From Lysobacter arvi (GTDB lineage Bacteria; Pseudomonadota; Gammaproteobacteria; Xanthomonadales; Xanthomonadaceae): DNA of 64,000 nucleotides. The stretch spans positions 620,001-684,000 of the forward strand of contig JARUHG010000001.1 of the NCBI GenBank assembly GCA_031216755.1, written 5' to 3'. Below, in pieces: positions 33,806 to 42,262 of the stretch. The position numbers and the translations under genes are program-made. The stretch's first letter is position 1, and every line of letters starts with the position of its first letter. The notes beneath the pieces were generated by a model. It had not been told where the DNA came from. It was given only the letters and a program-made list of their open reading frames with translations, and made no database searches.

Positions 33806-34876
33806 TCAGTCCTCCCGCAGGAACCGGTAGTGGGCGACCTGCCATTGCTCGCCGCCGTCGTAGCCGAACAACTCCGCGCAGGCCATCCAGAACATGCGCC
33901 AGCGCTGGTTCCACAAACCCGCGGCGTCTCCGTAGGCGTTGCGCAGATGCCCCATGACCGCATCGCGGCGGGCATCGTGGTTGGCGAGCCAGTGGTTGGC
34001 CGTGCGCGCATAGTGCTCGCCGCCGAGGATCCAGCGCTCGTCCAGCCGCAGCGCCTGCTGGAAATGCAGGAGCGTGTCGGCCGCCGGCATGAGGCCGCCG
34101 GTGAAGAAGTGGCGTCCCATCCAGTCGTCCTTGCCGTCGACCTCGAACGGATAGAGCAGGGTGCGATGGCAGAACACGTGGACGAAAAGGCTACCGCCCG
34201 GACGCAGCCATCGCGCGACTCGGCGCATGAGCACGTCGTAGTTGCGCATGTGTTCGAACATCTCCACCGACAGGCAGCGGTCGAACGCGGCGCCGTCGAG
34301 CTCGAGCCGGTTCGCGTCGCAGGTGATGACGCGGACGTTGTGCAGGCCCAGTTCGCGGCATCGCGCGAGGATGTGTTCGCGCTGCCCGTGCGAGTTCGAC
34401 ACGGCGGTGATGCGCGAATGGCGGTAGCGCTGTGCCATCCACAGCGTGAGCGAACCCCACCCGCAGCCCAGTTCGAGGATGTCGAGGCCATCGGCCAGGC
34501 GCGCGCGCTCGGCGTAGAGCTCGAGCATGGCGTCCTCGGCCTGGTCGAGCGTCTCGTGGCTCGTGGGGTAGTAGCAGCACGAATACTTCAGCCGTGCGCC
34601 GAGGCAGTCGCGGAAGAACGCCGCCGGCAGCTCGTAGTGCTGGCGATTGGCGGCGTCGGTATGCACCGCCACCGGGCTGTGCCGCAGCATCGAGAGCCGC
34701 TGCGTCATGCGGCGCGACTGGGCCTCGATGCCGCCCGCGCGTTCCTCGCGCAGGCGTTGCGCGCACAGGCGGCGGATGCCGAGGCGGACGACGGCGTCGG
34801 GAAGCAGGCCGCGTTCGGCCATGCCCAGCAGGCCGGGAGCGGGCAGGTCGGGTACGGCGTGCATCACGGTGCTCAT
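33806..34876 (-). CDS. cyclopropane synthase-family methyltransferase, coclaurine N-methyltransferase-like
   Basis: A 356-residue SAM methyltransferase. It carries LKYSCCYYPTSHETLDQAED, motif I ILELGCGWGSLTLWMAQRY, SVEMFEHMRNY, FCHRTLLYPFE, DDWMGRHFFTGGLMPAADTL and CAELFGYDGGEQWQVAHYRF. These blocks match plant coclaurine/pavine N-methyltransferases closely by recall and differ from the true cyclopropane synthase encoded three genes upstream. In bacteria the substrate is probably a membrane lipid or unsaturated acyl chain, but this is inferred from the operon. Start overlaps the DUF1295 stop (ATGA). Confidence 0.85.
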   Translation of the reverse strand: MSTVMHAVPDLPAPGLLGMAERGLLPDAVVRLGIRRLCAQRLREERAGGIEAQSRRMTQRLSMLRHSPVAVHTDAANRQHYELPAAFFRDCLGARLKYSCCYYPTSHETLDQAEDAMLELYAERARLADGLDILELGCGWGSLTLWMAQRYRHSRITAVSNSHGQREHILARCRELGLHNVRVITCDANRLELDGAAFDRCLSVEMFEHMRNYDVLMRRVARWLRPGGSLFVHVFCHRTLLYPFEVDGKDDWMGRHFFTGGLMPAADTLLHFQQALRLDERWILGGEHYARTANHWLANHDARRDAVMGHLRNAYGDAAGLWNQRWRMFWMACAELFGYDGGEQWQVAHYRFLRED

Positions 34877-35655
34877 CGGTCGTCCTTAGGGAACCAGGGA
34901 AACAGCATGGGAGTGGAGGCTTGGTAACGCCGGTAATCGTCGCCACGCGTGCGCAGCGCATTGCGTTCGGTGTGCGGGATGCCGCTGAGCCAGCGCAGGA
35001 ACACGTACATCGTCACCGGTCCGGCCCAGGCCAGCCAGGCGATCGGCGATCCCACGGCGAGCAATACGTAGGCGAACCAGTGCAGCCATTCGAAGAAGTA
35101 GTTGGGGTGGCGGCTGTAGCGCCAGAGGCCCGCGCGCATGGTTCGTCCGCGGTTCTCCGGTCGCGAACGGAAGCGCGCCAGTTGCGCGTCGGCCACGGTT
35201 TCGCCTGCGACCGACACCAGCCACACCAGCACGGCGGCCCAGTAAAGGCCTGTCGAATCCCCGACCGGGTTGCGTGCGACCGCGGCGAACGGCAGCGCGA
35301 ACAGCACCACCAGCAGCGCCTGCGCCTGGAACAGCGCGAACCAGCGCAACGGATCGTCGCCCCAACGCTCGCGCAATGCGGCGTAACGGCCGTCCTCGTC
35401 TTCGCCGCGCACGCGCCGCCACAGATGCCACGCCAGGCGAAGCCCCCAGAGCCCGCCGAGCAGCGCCAGCAGCAGGCGCGGCATCGCGGCGCCATCGCCC
35501 AGCGCCGCGAGCAGCACGGCCGCGCCGGCGACGCCGCTGGCCCATACGACATCGACCAGGCCCGCGTTGCGACGGCGCTGCTGCCATCGCCAGGCGAGCG
35601 CCTGCGCCAGCGCGGCCAGCGCCCAGACGAGCAGCAGCGAAGCGCCCGTGCTCAT
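34873..35655 (-). CDS. DUF1295 integral membrane protein
   Basis: A 260-residue inner-membrane protein with about six spans and the C-terminal block LWRYSRHPNYFFEWLHWFAY and PHTERNALRTRGDDYRRYQ. This is the steroid 5-alpha-reductase/isoprenylcysteine methyltransferase C-terminal fold, which binds NADPH or SAM. A reduction or methylation of a lipid is likely; the exact step is unknown. Overlaps both neighbours by 4 bases (ATGA). Confidence 0.85.
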   Translation of the reverse strand: MSTGASLLLVWALAALAQALAWRWQQRRRNAGLVDVVWASGVAGAAVLLAALGDGAAMPRLLLALLGGLWGLRLAWHLWRRVRGEDEDGRYAALRERWGDDPLRWFALFQAQALLVVLFALPFAAVARNPVGDSTGLYWAAVLVWLVSVAGETVADAQLARFRSRPENRGRTMRAGLWRYSRHPNYFFEWLHWFAYVLLAVGSPIAWLAWAGPVTMYVFLRWLSGIPHTERNALRTRGDDYRRYQASTPMLFPWFPKDDR

Positions 35656-36191
35656 CGCGAACCGCCCGCGACGAGCGGCCGGACCGGCGACGCGCCCCGC
35701 GCATGGCGTGCGACGAGCACCAGCGCGCAGGTCGCGAGCGCCCAGCCGATGGCGAGCGCGATCGTGGCCTGCACGCCGGACGTCAGTTCGACCGCGCCCA
35801 TTCGCTCGGCGCCGAGGTAGGCCAGCGGCCCGCCGATCGCCCCGAGCAGCAACGCCATCCCGGGACGCAGCCAGCCGAGCGAGTGGGTGATCGTCATCGC
35901 GAACGCCGCCCAGAGCGCAACGATCCACGCCGGCGCGGGCAGGTGGGCGGTGCCGCCGCGATAGTCGATCCAGCCCAGCTGCGCCAGCGATCCGTCGAGC
36001 AGCAGGCCCAGGAGCACCGCGCACGCGACCAGCCGCGCATCCACGCGGCGCTGCGGCGACGCCAGCCACTGCAGCGCGACGAACGCGATGCCGGCGAGGA
36101 CTCCCAGCCACGCAGCGTCGTGGATCGCGCCGAGCACGCACGCCCACCACGCGAGCTGGAATCCGACGAAGTTCGCCAACGAACGCATCAT
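35652..36191 (-). CDS. DUF2878 integral membrane protein
   Basis: A 179-residue protein with five or six membrane segments and conserved charged turns (QRRVDARLVACAVLLG, WLDYRGGTAHLP-type loop as GWIDYRGGTAHLPAPAWI, FAMTITHSLGWLR). It belongs to a family recurrent in cfa/DUF1365 clusters; function unknown. ATG at 36191 overlaps the cfa stop; a second ATG follows at once. Confidence 0.8.
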   Translation of the reverse strand: MMRSLANFVGFQLAWWACVLGAIHDAAWLGVLAGIAFVALQWLASPQRRVDARLVACAVLLGLLLDGSLAQLGWIDYRGGTAHLPAPAWIVALWAAFAMTITHSLGWLRPGMALLLGAIGGPLAYLGAERMGAVELTSGVQATIALAIGWALATCALVLVARHARGASPVRPLVAGGSR

Positions 36192-37459
36192 GCCTCCGGC
36201 TGCGCCGCCTCGTGTCCATGCGGGCGATACCCCGGACGGGCGAAAAGCATCTGCGCCACGCCGATCGAACGCTCGCGGAAACCGCCTTCGCAATAGGCCA
36301 GGTAGAACTCCCACATGCGGATGAAGCGGTCGTCGAACCCCAGCGCACGCACCTGCGGCAGGCGGTCGAGGAAGCGCTCGCGCCAGGCCTGCAACGTGCG
36401 CGCATAGGAAAGCCCCATGTCCTCCAGGTGCAGCAGCGCAAGATCACTCGCCGCCGTCTTCGCTTCCATCATCGCCGCGATGGACGGGATGAACGAGCCG
36501 GGGAACACGTGGCGCTTGATGAAGTCGACCGAACGCACGGCCTGTTCGTAGCGGTGGTCCTCGATGGTGATCGCCTGGATCAACGCCAGGCCGTTCGCGC
36601 TGAGCCGCTCGCCGATGCATGCGAAGTAGCGGCGCAGGTTCTCCGGCCCGATCGCCTCCACCATTTCGATCGACGCCAGCTTGTCGTAGGTGCCGTCGAG
36701 CTCGCGGAAGTCGCGCAGCAGCACGGTCACGCGATCCTGCAGTCCGGCCTCGGCGACACGTTCGCGCGCAAGCTCGAACTGCTCGCGCGACAGCGTGGTC
36801 GTCGTGACGTGGCATCCGTACTCGCGCGCCGCGTGCAGTGCGAAACCGCCCCAGCCGGTGCCGATTTCCAGCACGCGTTCGCCTTCGCGCAGCTGCAGCT
36901 TGCGGCAGACCGCGTCGAGCTTGCGCGTGGACGCCGTTTCGAGCGTGTCGTCCTCGCATTCGAACAGCGCCGACGAGTACATCAGGTCGTCCGACAGGAA
37001 CAGCCGGAAGAACGCATTGCCCAGGTCGTAATGCGCGGCGATGTTGCGGCGCGCGCCCGAGGCGGTGTTCCGGCGCAGCGCATGGGCCAGCCGCAGCGCC
37101 CAGCCGGCGACCCGCGCGGGGCCGCGTTCCACGTCGTCCAGCAGGTCGCGATTGCGCACGAGCAGGCGCACCAGGCCGACGAGATCGTCGCATCGCCACG
37201 CGCCGTCCATGTACGCCTCCGCCGCACCGACGCTGCCGCCCAGCGCGACCGCGCGATAGAAGCGCACGTCGTCGACGCGCAGGGCCGGCGCGGCGGCGCG
37301 GCCTGACGTCTCGCCCAGCGTGATCGATTCCCACGGATCGTGCAGCGTCACCGCGCCGTTTCGCAGGGCGCGCAGCTGCGAGACCACGCGATCGCGCAGC
37401 CACCGGTCGAAGGCACCCGCTTGGGGCAGGGGAAGCGTCTGTTGCGCGGTGTCGCTCAT
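36188..37459 (-). CDS. cfa: cyclopropane-fatty-acyl-phospholipid synthase
   Basis: A 423-residue CFA synthase. N-terminal lipid-binding part (1-130), then NIAAHYDLGNAFFRLFLSDD with MYSSALF, SAM motif VLEIGTGWGGFALHAA, SIEMVEAIGPENL, and VFPGSFIPSI. It methylenates cis double bonds of membrane phospholipid acyl chains. Related enzymes in furan-fatty-acid or 10-methyl pathways share this architecture, so cyclopropanation itself is not certain. Coupled to both neighbours by ATGA overlaps. Confidence 0.92.
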   Translation of the reverse strand: MSDTAQQTLPLPQAGAFDRWLRDRVVSQLRALRNGAVTLHDPWESITLGETSGRAAAPALRVDDVRFYRAVALGGSVGAAEAYMDGAWRCDDLVGLVRLLVRNRDLLDDVERGPARVAGWALRLAHALRRNTASGARRNIAAHYDLGNAFFRLFLSDDLMYSSALFECEDDTLETASTRKLDAVCRKLQLREGERVLEIGTGWGGFALHAAREYGCHVTTTTLSREQFELARERVAEAGLQDRVTVLLRDFRELDGTYDKLASIEMVEAIGPENLRRYFACIGERLSANGLALIQAITIEDHRYEQAVRSVDFIKRHVFPGSFIPSIAAMMEAKTAASDLALLHLEDMGLSYARTLQAWRERFLDRLPQVRALGFDDRFIRMWEFYLAYCEGGFRERSIGVAQMLFARPGYRPHGHEAAQPEA

Positions 37460-38247
37460 GTGGCGGAGCCCTTGGCAGGGTGATCGTGGACCGGCGTGCG
37501 CTTGAGCCAGAGCTTCAGCGCCTGCCAGTGGATGGCGCCGATGACCTGCAGGGTCATCGCGGGATATCGCCACAGCACGCGCGACAGCGCCGGCGCGTCG
37601 AGCGGATGGCGTTGCAATGACAACGTGGCGTCGAACTCGCGTCGCGGCCCGTCGAACACGTTCATGTGCACGTGCAGGGTGTCGTCCGGCGGCGTGAACG
37701 CCCATGCGTAGCGGCGCTGCATCGGCATGAAAGGCGAGACGTGGAACGACTTGTCGAACTGCCAGTGGAGCGCGCGTCCACGCGATTGCGCCTGCGCGAC
37801 CGGCAACACGTAGGCGTGCCGTTCGCCCCACGGCGTGTTGGTGATCTCCGCCACGACGTGCTGTAGCGTGCGGTGATCGGGGCCGTAGCAGTAGTAGAAG
37901 CTCACCGGATTGAAGACGTAGCCGAAATAGCGCGCGTGCGTGAGCAGGCGGATCGGTCCGATCGGCGTCGTTCCCGTGGCCGTGGCGACGCGCTGGCGCA
38001 CGGCCTGTGCGAGCGGCACGTGCTCCGGGCCCAGGTAATCGCTGCGGCGGAACTCGCCGAAATTGCGCCCGCGCGTGGACCAGAGCGGATGCGCGTCCAG
38101 CACCTGATCGACTTCGTCCAGATCGAGGAACAGCTGCGCGACGCGGTAGTCGAACGCGTGCCGGCGCGGCGCGAAGCGACGGTGGCGCACCGTGCCTTCG
38201 TACAGTGCGCTGCTGCGTGGCCGCATGCGGTCGCCGCCGTCGCTCAT
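37456..38247 (-). CDS. DUF1365 family protein
   Basis: A 263-residue soluble protein of the DUF1365 family: YEGTVRHRRFAPRRHAFDYR, FGYVFNPVSFYYCYGPDHRT, ITNTPWGERHAYVL, and KSFHVSPFMPMQRRYAW. It is almost always found between an amine-oxidase-like flavoprotein and CFA synthase, as here, and is assumed to take part in the same lipid modification. No catalytic residues are established. ATGA overlaps on both sides. Confidence 0.9.
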   Translation of the reverse strand: MSDGGDRMRPRSSALYEGTVRHRRFAPRRHAFDYRVAQLFLDLDEVDQVLDAHPLWSTRGRNFGEFRRSDYLGPEHVPLAQAVRQRVATATGTTPIGPIRLLTHARYFGYVFNPVSFYYCYGPDHRTLQHVVAEITNTPWGERHAYVLPVAQAQSRGRALHWQFDKSFHVSPFMPMQRRYAWAFTPPDDTLHVHMNVFDGPRREFDATLSLQRHPLDAPALSRVLWRYPAMTLQVIGAIHWQALKLWLKRTPVHDHPAKGSAT

Positions 38248-39554
38248 GCGCGACCCCACGCAAGCGAGCCCGGCGCCGTGGCGTCGTCGGCGCACGGTTC
38301 GGGCGCCGCTTCCGGCCATTCGACGCCGAGCCCACGCGCGACATCGACCGCGCTGCGCAAACCGTCCTCGTGGAAGCCCCAGCCCCAGTACGCGCCCGCG
38401 AACCACGTTCCGCGCCGCCCCTGGATTTCGTGCCGACGCGCCTGCGCCGCCACCGCTGCGCTCGTGAAGACCGGATGGTGGTAGCGCACGCGCTTGAGGA
38501 TGCGGCGCGGATCGACGGCGTCGCCGCGGTTGAGCGTCACGATCACCGGCGTGCGAACGGGCAGTCCCTGCAGCAGGTTCATGCAGTAGCTGACCGTGCA
38601 CGCGTTGTCCGCATCCGCATCGACATGGGCGTTCCACGCGGCCCACGCCTTGCGATTGCGCGGCAGCAGGCGTGCATCGGTGTGGAGGACGACGTCGTTG
38701 GCTTGGTAGGCGATCGCGCCGAGCACCTCGCGCTCGCGCTCGTCCGCATCGGCCAGCAGCGAAAGCGCCTGGTCGCTGTGGCACGCCATCACGACGTGGT
38801 CGAAAGGCTCCTCTCCGTGCGCGGTGGCGATCGCGACGCCGTGCTCCAGCCGGCGCACCGCGTGCACTTGCGTGGCCAGGCGCACCGACGCCGACCACCG
38901 CTGGCGCAGTGCCTCGACGTAGCGCCACGATCCGCCGCGCACGACCTTCCACTGCGAGCGGCCGGTGAGCTGCAGCATCTGGTGGTTCGCCATGAACTGC
39001 ACCAGGTGGCGCGCCGGGAACTGCAGGATCTGCCCGGCCGGCGCCGACCACAACGCGGACGCCATGGGAACGAGGTGATCGTCGCGGAACGCATCGCCGA
39101 ATCCGTTCGCGTGCAGGTAGTCGCCCAGCGTCGGCCCGGGGCCGTTGCCGTCGAGCAGCCGCGGCGCGATGCGGTAGAAGCGCACCAGGTCGGCCAGCAT
39201 GCGCAGGAAGCGCGGGGACAGCAGGTTGCGTCGCTGGCAGAACAGCGCGTCGAGCGAGGTGGCGTTGTATTCCAGCCCGGTGCGTTCGTTGTGCACCGAG
39301 AAGCTCATCGTGGTGTCCTGCGTGGGCACGCCCAGCTCGCGGAACAGCCGCGTGAGCAGCGGGTAATGCACCGGGTTGTGCACGATGAAGCCGGTATCGA
39401 CCGCGAGTGGGCGGCCGTCGACTTCGACTTCGTGCGTGTGCGTGTGCCCGCCGAGGTAGTCGTTCGCCTCGAACAACACGACCTCGTGCGCGCGCGACAG
39501 CAGCCATGCCGCGCCAAGCCCCGAAATGCCCGAACCGATGATGGCGATGCGCAT
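38244..39554 (-). CDS. FAD-dependent amine oxidase-like oxidoreductase
   Basis: A 436-residue flavoprotein: FAD-binding IAIIGSGISGLGAAWLL and the GG doublet in LFEANDYLGGHTHTHEVEVD, with GFIVHNPVHYPLLTRLFREL and a C-terminal TWFAGAYWGWGFHEDGLRSA. Members beside cfa and DUF1365 are thought to oxidise or desaturate modified fatty acyl chains. Starts 1 base after the desaturase stop. Confidence 0.9.
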   Translation of the reverse strand: MRIAIIGSGISGLGAAWLLSRAHEVVLFEANDYLGGHTHTHEVEVDGRPLAVDTGFIVHNPVHYPLLTRLFRELGVPTQDTTMSFSVHNERTGLEYNATSLDALFCQRRNLLSPRFLRMLADLVRFYRIAPRLLDGNGPGPTLGDYLHANGFGDAFRDDHLVPMASALWSAPAGQILQFPARHLVQFMANHQMLQLTGRSQWKVVRGGSWRYVEALRQRWSASVRLATQVHAVRRLEHGVAIATAHGEEPFDHVVMACHSDQALSLLADADEREREVLGAIAYQANDVVLHTDARLLPRNRKAWAAWNAHVDADADNACTVSYCMNLLQGLPVRTPVIVTLNRGDAVDPRRILKRVRYHHPVFTSAAVAAQARRHEIQGRRGTWFAGAYWGWGFHEDGLRSAVDVARGLGVEWPEAAPEPCADDATAPGSLAWGRA

Positions 39555-39555
39555 G

Positions 39556-40506
39556 TCAGCGCCTCGCCCGCGCCCAGACCCACGCCGGCACGGGCTTGAG
39601 GTCGCGCACCAGCCCGACGCACGCCATCATCCTGAGTCCGTACCACGTCAGGTCGATCTCCCACCAGCGGAAGCCCTGGCGCACGGTGCCGGGGAAGAAG
39701 TGGTGGTTGTTGTGCCAGCCCTCGCCGAAGGTGAGCAGCGCGAGCAGCGCGTTGTTGCGGCTGTCGTCGCGTGTCTCGAAACGTCGGGTGCCGAAGCGGT
39801 GCGCCAGCGAGTTGATGGTCACCGTGACGTGGAACAACGCCACGGTCGAGACGAAGAAGCCCCACACCACCAGCTGCATGCCGCTGGTGCCCAGCGAAGG
39901 CGCGGCATGCTCCAGCCACGCGCCCAGCCCGTACAGTGCCAGCGCCAGCGCGACGGGAACGGCGACGTCGTAGCGGTCGAGCCAGCGCAGCTCCGGATAA
40001 CGCGCCAGGTCGGGCACGCGCGCGAGATCCGTCGCGAACGCGCGCCGCGTCAGGAACCAGCCGACGTGGCTGCGCCAGAAGCCGTGGACCGTGGGGGAAT
40101 GCAGGTCCAGTGGCGAATCGGCGTGTGCGTGGTGATGGCGATGGTGCGCCGCCCACCACAGCGGACCGCGCTGCACGCACGACGCGCCGATGAGCGCGAA
40201 GGCGAACTGCACCGGACGCGACGCGCGGAACGTGCGATGCGAGAAATAGCGGTGGTAGAACGCGGTGATCGCGAACATGCGCAGCACGTACAGGGCCACC
40301 GCGACGGCGATCGCCGTGGCGGACACGCCGACCCAGAACACGCCCAGGCACGCCAGGTGCATCGCGACGAAGGGCACGACGCGCACGACGTCCAGGCGAT
40401 CGCCGTCCGCGTCGCCCGGCGTCGCGGGATTCGCGCCGGCGTCGAACCAGCGACGCAGCGAAGTGAGCGTCTGCGGACGCGACCGCAGGGGAGCGGGAGT
40501 GGACAT
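39556..40506 (-). CDS. membrane fatty acid desaturase (delta-9 acyl-CoA type)
   Basis: A 316-residue diiron membrane desaturase. The three histidine boxes are intact: YHRYFSHRTF, HHRHHHAHAD and EGWHNNHHFFPG, with four membrane segments between. It introduces a cis double bond, giving substrate for the downstream methyltransferases. First gene of the operon; the recurrent TGCGTAG motif lies about 60-130 bases upstream. Confidence 0.93.
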   Translation of the reverse strand: MSTPAPLRSRPQTLTSLRRWFDAGANPATPGDADGDRLDVVRVVPFVAMHLACLGVFWVGVSATAIAVAVALYVLRMFAITAFYHRYFSHRTFRASRPVQFAFALIGASCVQRGPLWWAAHHRHHHAHADSPLDLHSPTVHGFWRSHVGWFLTRRAFATDLARVPDLARYPELRWLDRYDVAVPVALALALYGLGAWLEHAAPSLGTSGMQLVVWGFFVSTVALFHVTVTINSLAHRFGTRRFETRDDSRNNALLALLTFGEGWHNNHHFFPGTVRQGFRWWEIDLTWYGLRMMACVGLVRDLKPVPAWVWARARR

Positions 40507-40562
40507 CGGGTCGCCACGAAGGAGTCGGGACGCTTTATGGCATGCGGCGCCCGGCGGCCACA

Positions 40563-40635
40563 TCCGTAGATTTGCGTAGGCCCGTCGTTCTTCGGGAATT
40601 ACCGGTGCGCGCGCCGCGCACTTGCGTAGATGTAC
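40563..40635. promoter_or_regulatory. regulatory motif copies in the desaturase/OMP divergent promoter
   Basis: Two related elements: TCCGTAGATTTGCGTAGG (40563-40580) and TTGCGTAGATGTACC (40622-40636). The second matches the core TGCGTAGWTSTAC. They lie between the desaturase operon (start 40506) and the outer-membrane protein (start 40729) and could serve either. Confidence 0.5.
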
Positions 40636-40728
40636 CGAAGGCACGCGGCGAAGACGGGGTTAACGTCGTTCCGATGCGGTATCGCGCGAACCGCAGCCGC
40701 AATTCCTTCCCACTTCCGGAGGTGCCAC

Positions 40729-41511
40729 ATGAAAGCGATGGTCTTCGCTGCGTTCTCGTTCCTGGCCTGCACGTCGGCGCATGCCGCCGGACCCGAGGCC
40801 GGGCGCTGGTCGCTGACGCTGCTCGGCGGCGGCGACGTCCCCATCAGCGGCGACGTGCACGACGGCGCCACGGTCGACGTGCCCGATCTGGTGCCGCTGA
40901 ACCCGGCGCTGTCGGGCGTGGACGCGCAGCTGCGGATCGGCTCGCGCACGCACGAACGCATCTACGACATGGCCACCACGTACGGCCTGCGCATGGCGTG
41001 GGGCATGAGCGACCGCATGGAGGTATTCGGCGAACTCCGCGAGACGCACGCCTCGGCGGGCAGCGTGCAGGTGGGCGAGGCCTACGTCCCCGCGCTCGAT
41101 GTCGCGCTGCCGGTGTATGGACGGTTCTCCAGCTACCAGGCGTGGAGCGCGGAAGTGGGCGTGCGGTGGTTCTTCATGGATCCCGGCTTCGCCCGTCCGT
41201 ACGTGGCCGCGCGCCTCGGCGGCACGGAGACGGACGACATCGACGCGACCTTCGAGATTCCCGCCGCGAACATCCTCATCCCGGATGCGCCGTTCTACGA
41301 AAAGAAGTGGGCGGTCAGCGCCGGCCTGGACGTCGGCTTGAACGTGCCGCTGTCCGAACGCGCGAGTTTCATCGCCGAAACCGGCGTGCGCTACGTCGAC
41401 GATCTGGAAGGCGACGACAGTGCGATCGGCCCGCTGGGGCTGTCGCGCATCAACGATACGGGGCGCCGGATCTCGGTCCCGGTGACGCTGGCGCTGCGGT
41501 GGGATTTCTAG
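40729..41511 (+). CDS. outer-membrane beta-barrel protein
   Basis: A 260-residue exported protein: signal FAAFSFLACTSAHAA, alternating amphipathic strands (WSLTLLGGGDVPISG, YGLRMAWGMSDRMEVFGEL, AWSAEVGVRWFFMD, PYVAARLGGTET, ASFIAETGVRYVDDLEG) and a C-terminal Phe (TLALRWDF), the BAM recognition signature. Probably an OmpW/OmpA-like small barrel; function unknown. CGGAGGTG is a strong ribosome-binding site. Its end overlaps the convergent response regulator by 4 bases. Confidence 0.85.
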   Translation: MKAMVFAAFSFLACTSAHAAGPEAGRWSLTLLGGGDVPISGDVHDGATVDVPDLVPLNPALSGVDAQLRIGSRTHERIYDMATTYGLRMAWGMSDRMEVFGELRETHASAGSVQVGEAYVPALDVALPVYGRFSSYQAWSAEVGVRWFFMDPGFARPYVAARLGGTETDDIDATFEIPAANILIPDAPFYEKKWAVSAGLDVGLNVPLSERASFIAETGVRYVDDLEGDDSAIGPLGLSRINDTGRRISVPVTLALRWDF

Positions 41512-42179
41512 GGAACGGGGCGCGTCGCGCGGAGCCCGGGCGTGAGGCCGTACTCGTCGGCCTTGCGCACCAGCTCCAGCGTGCTGTGCACGTCCAGCGC
41601 CTGCATGATCGCGTATTTGTGCGACTCCACGGTGCGCACGGACACGCCGAGCTCGGCCGCGATCTGCTTCGAACGCAGGCCGGCCGAGACCAGCTGGAGC
41701 ACCTGCATCTGTTTGTCGGTGAGCTCCTGCTTCTGCCCGCGACCGGGCGCCGCGATGACGCGCGCGCCCAGCGTCGGCGTGATGTAGGTGCGACCGCCAC
41801 GCACCACGTGGATCGCGCGCAGCAGCTCCTCGCCGGCGGAACTCTTCAGCACGTAGGCCGATGCGCCGGCGCGCAGGGCCTGCTCGGCGAGCGTGGGCTC
41901 GGCGTGCATGGTCAGGAAGACGAACGGCACCTGCACGCCCGCCGCGCGCAGTTCGCGCATGACGCTCAGGCCGTTCCGGTCGGGCATGCTCAGGTCGGTC
42001 ACGACCAGGTCCGGCTCGTACTGGCGCACGGCCTCGAGCAGCGCGTTGCCGCTGGCCACGCAGGCGACCAGTTCGCATTCGTCCTCCAGCAGGCGCTGCA
42101 GGCCCTCCGCCACGAGGCGGTGGTCGTCGGCGAGGACGACGCGTGGTCGATCGGCGGGCATCTCGGGCATCATCGTCAC
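41508..42179 (-). CDS. NarL/FixJ-type response regulator
   Basis: A 223-residue two-domain regulator: REC with acidic pocket ADDH and acceptor D62 in VVTDLSMPDRNG, then LuxR HTH LTDKQMQVLQLVSAGLRSKQIA with TVESHKYAIMQAL. It is divergent, 83 bases away, from a HisKA_3 kinase that is its evident partner. A candidate binder of the palindromic TGCGTA motif near the lipid operon. Confidence 0.92.
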   Translation of the reverse strand: MTMMPEMPADRPRVVLADDHRLVAEGLQRLLEDECELVACVASGNALLEAVRQYEPDLVVTDLSMPDRNGLSVMRELRAAGVQVPFVFLTMHAEPTLAEQALRAGASAYVLKSSAGEELLRAIHVVRGGRTYITPTLGARVIAAPGRGQKQELTDKQMQVLQLVSAGLRSKQIAAELGVSVRTVESHKYAIMQALDVHSTLELVRKADEYGLTPGLRATRPVP

Positions 42180-42262
42180 CGTGGTATCGGGCGGCGGAGG
42201 CGGGTGGCTCCGTGTCGAGGGTACTCCACCACCGACGGGCAGGGCAGTTGCAGGAGGTCATC

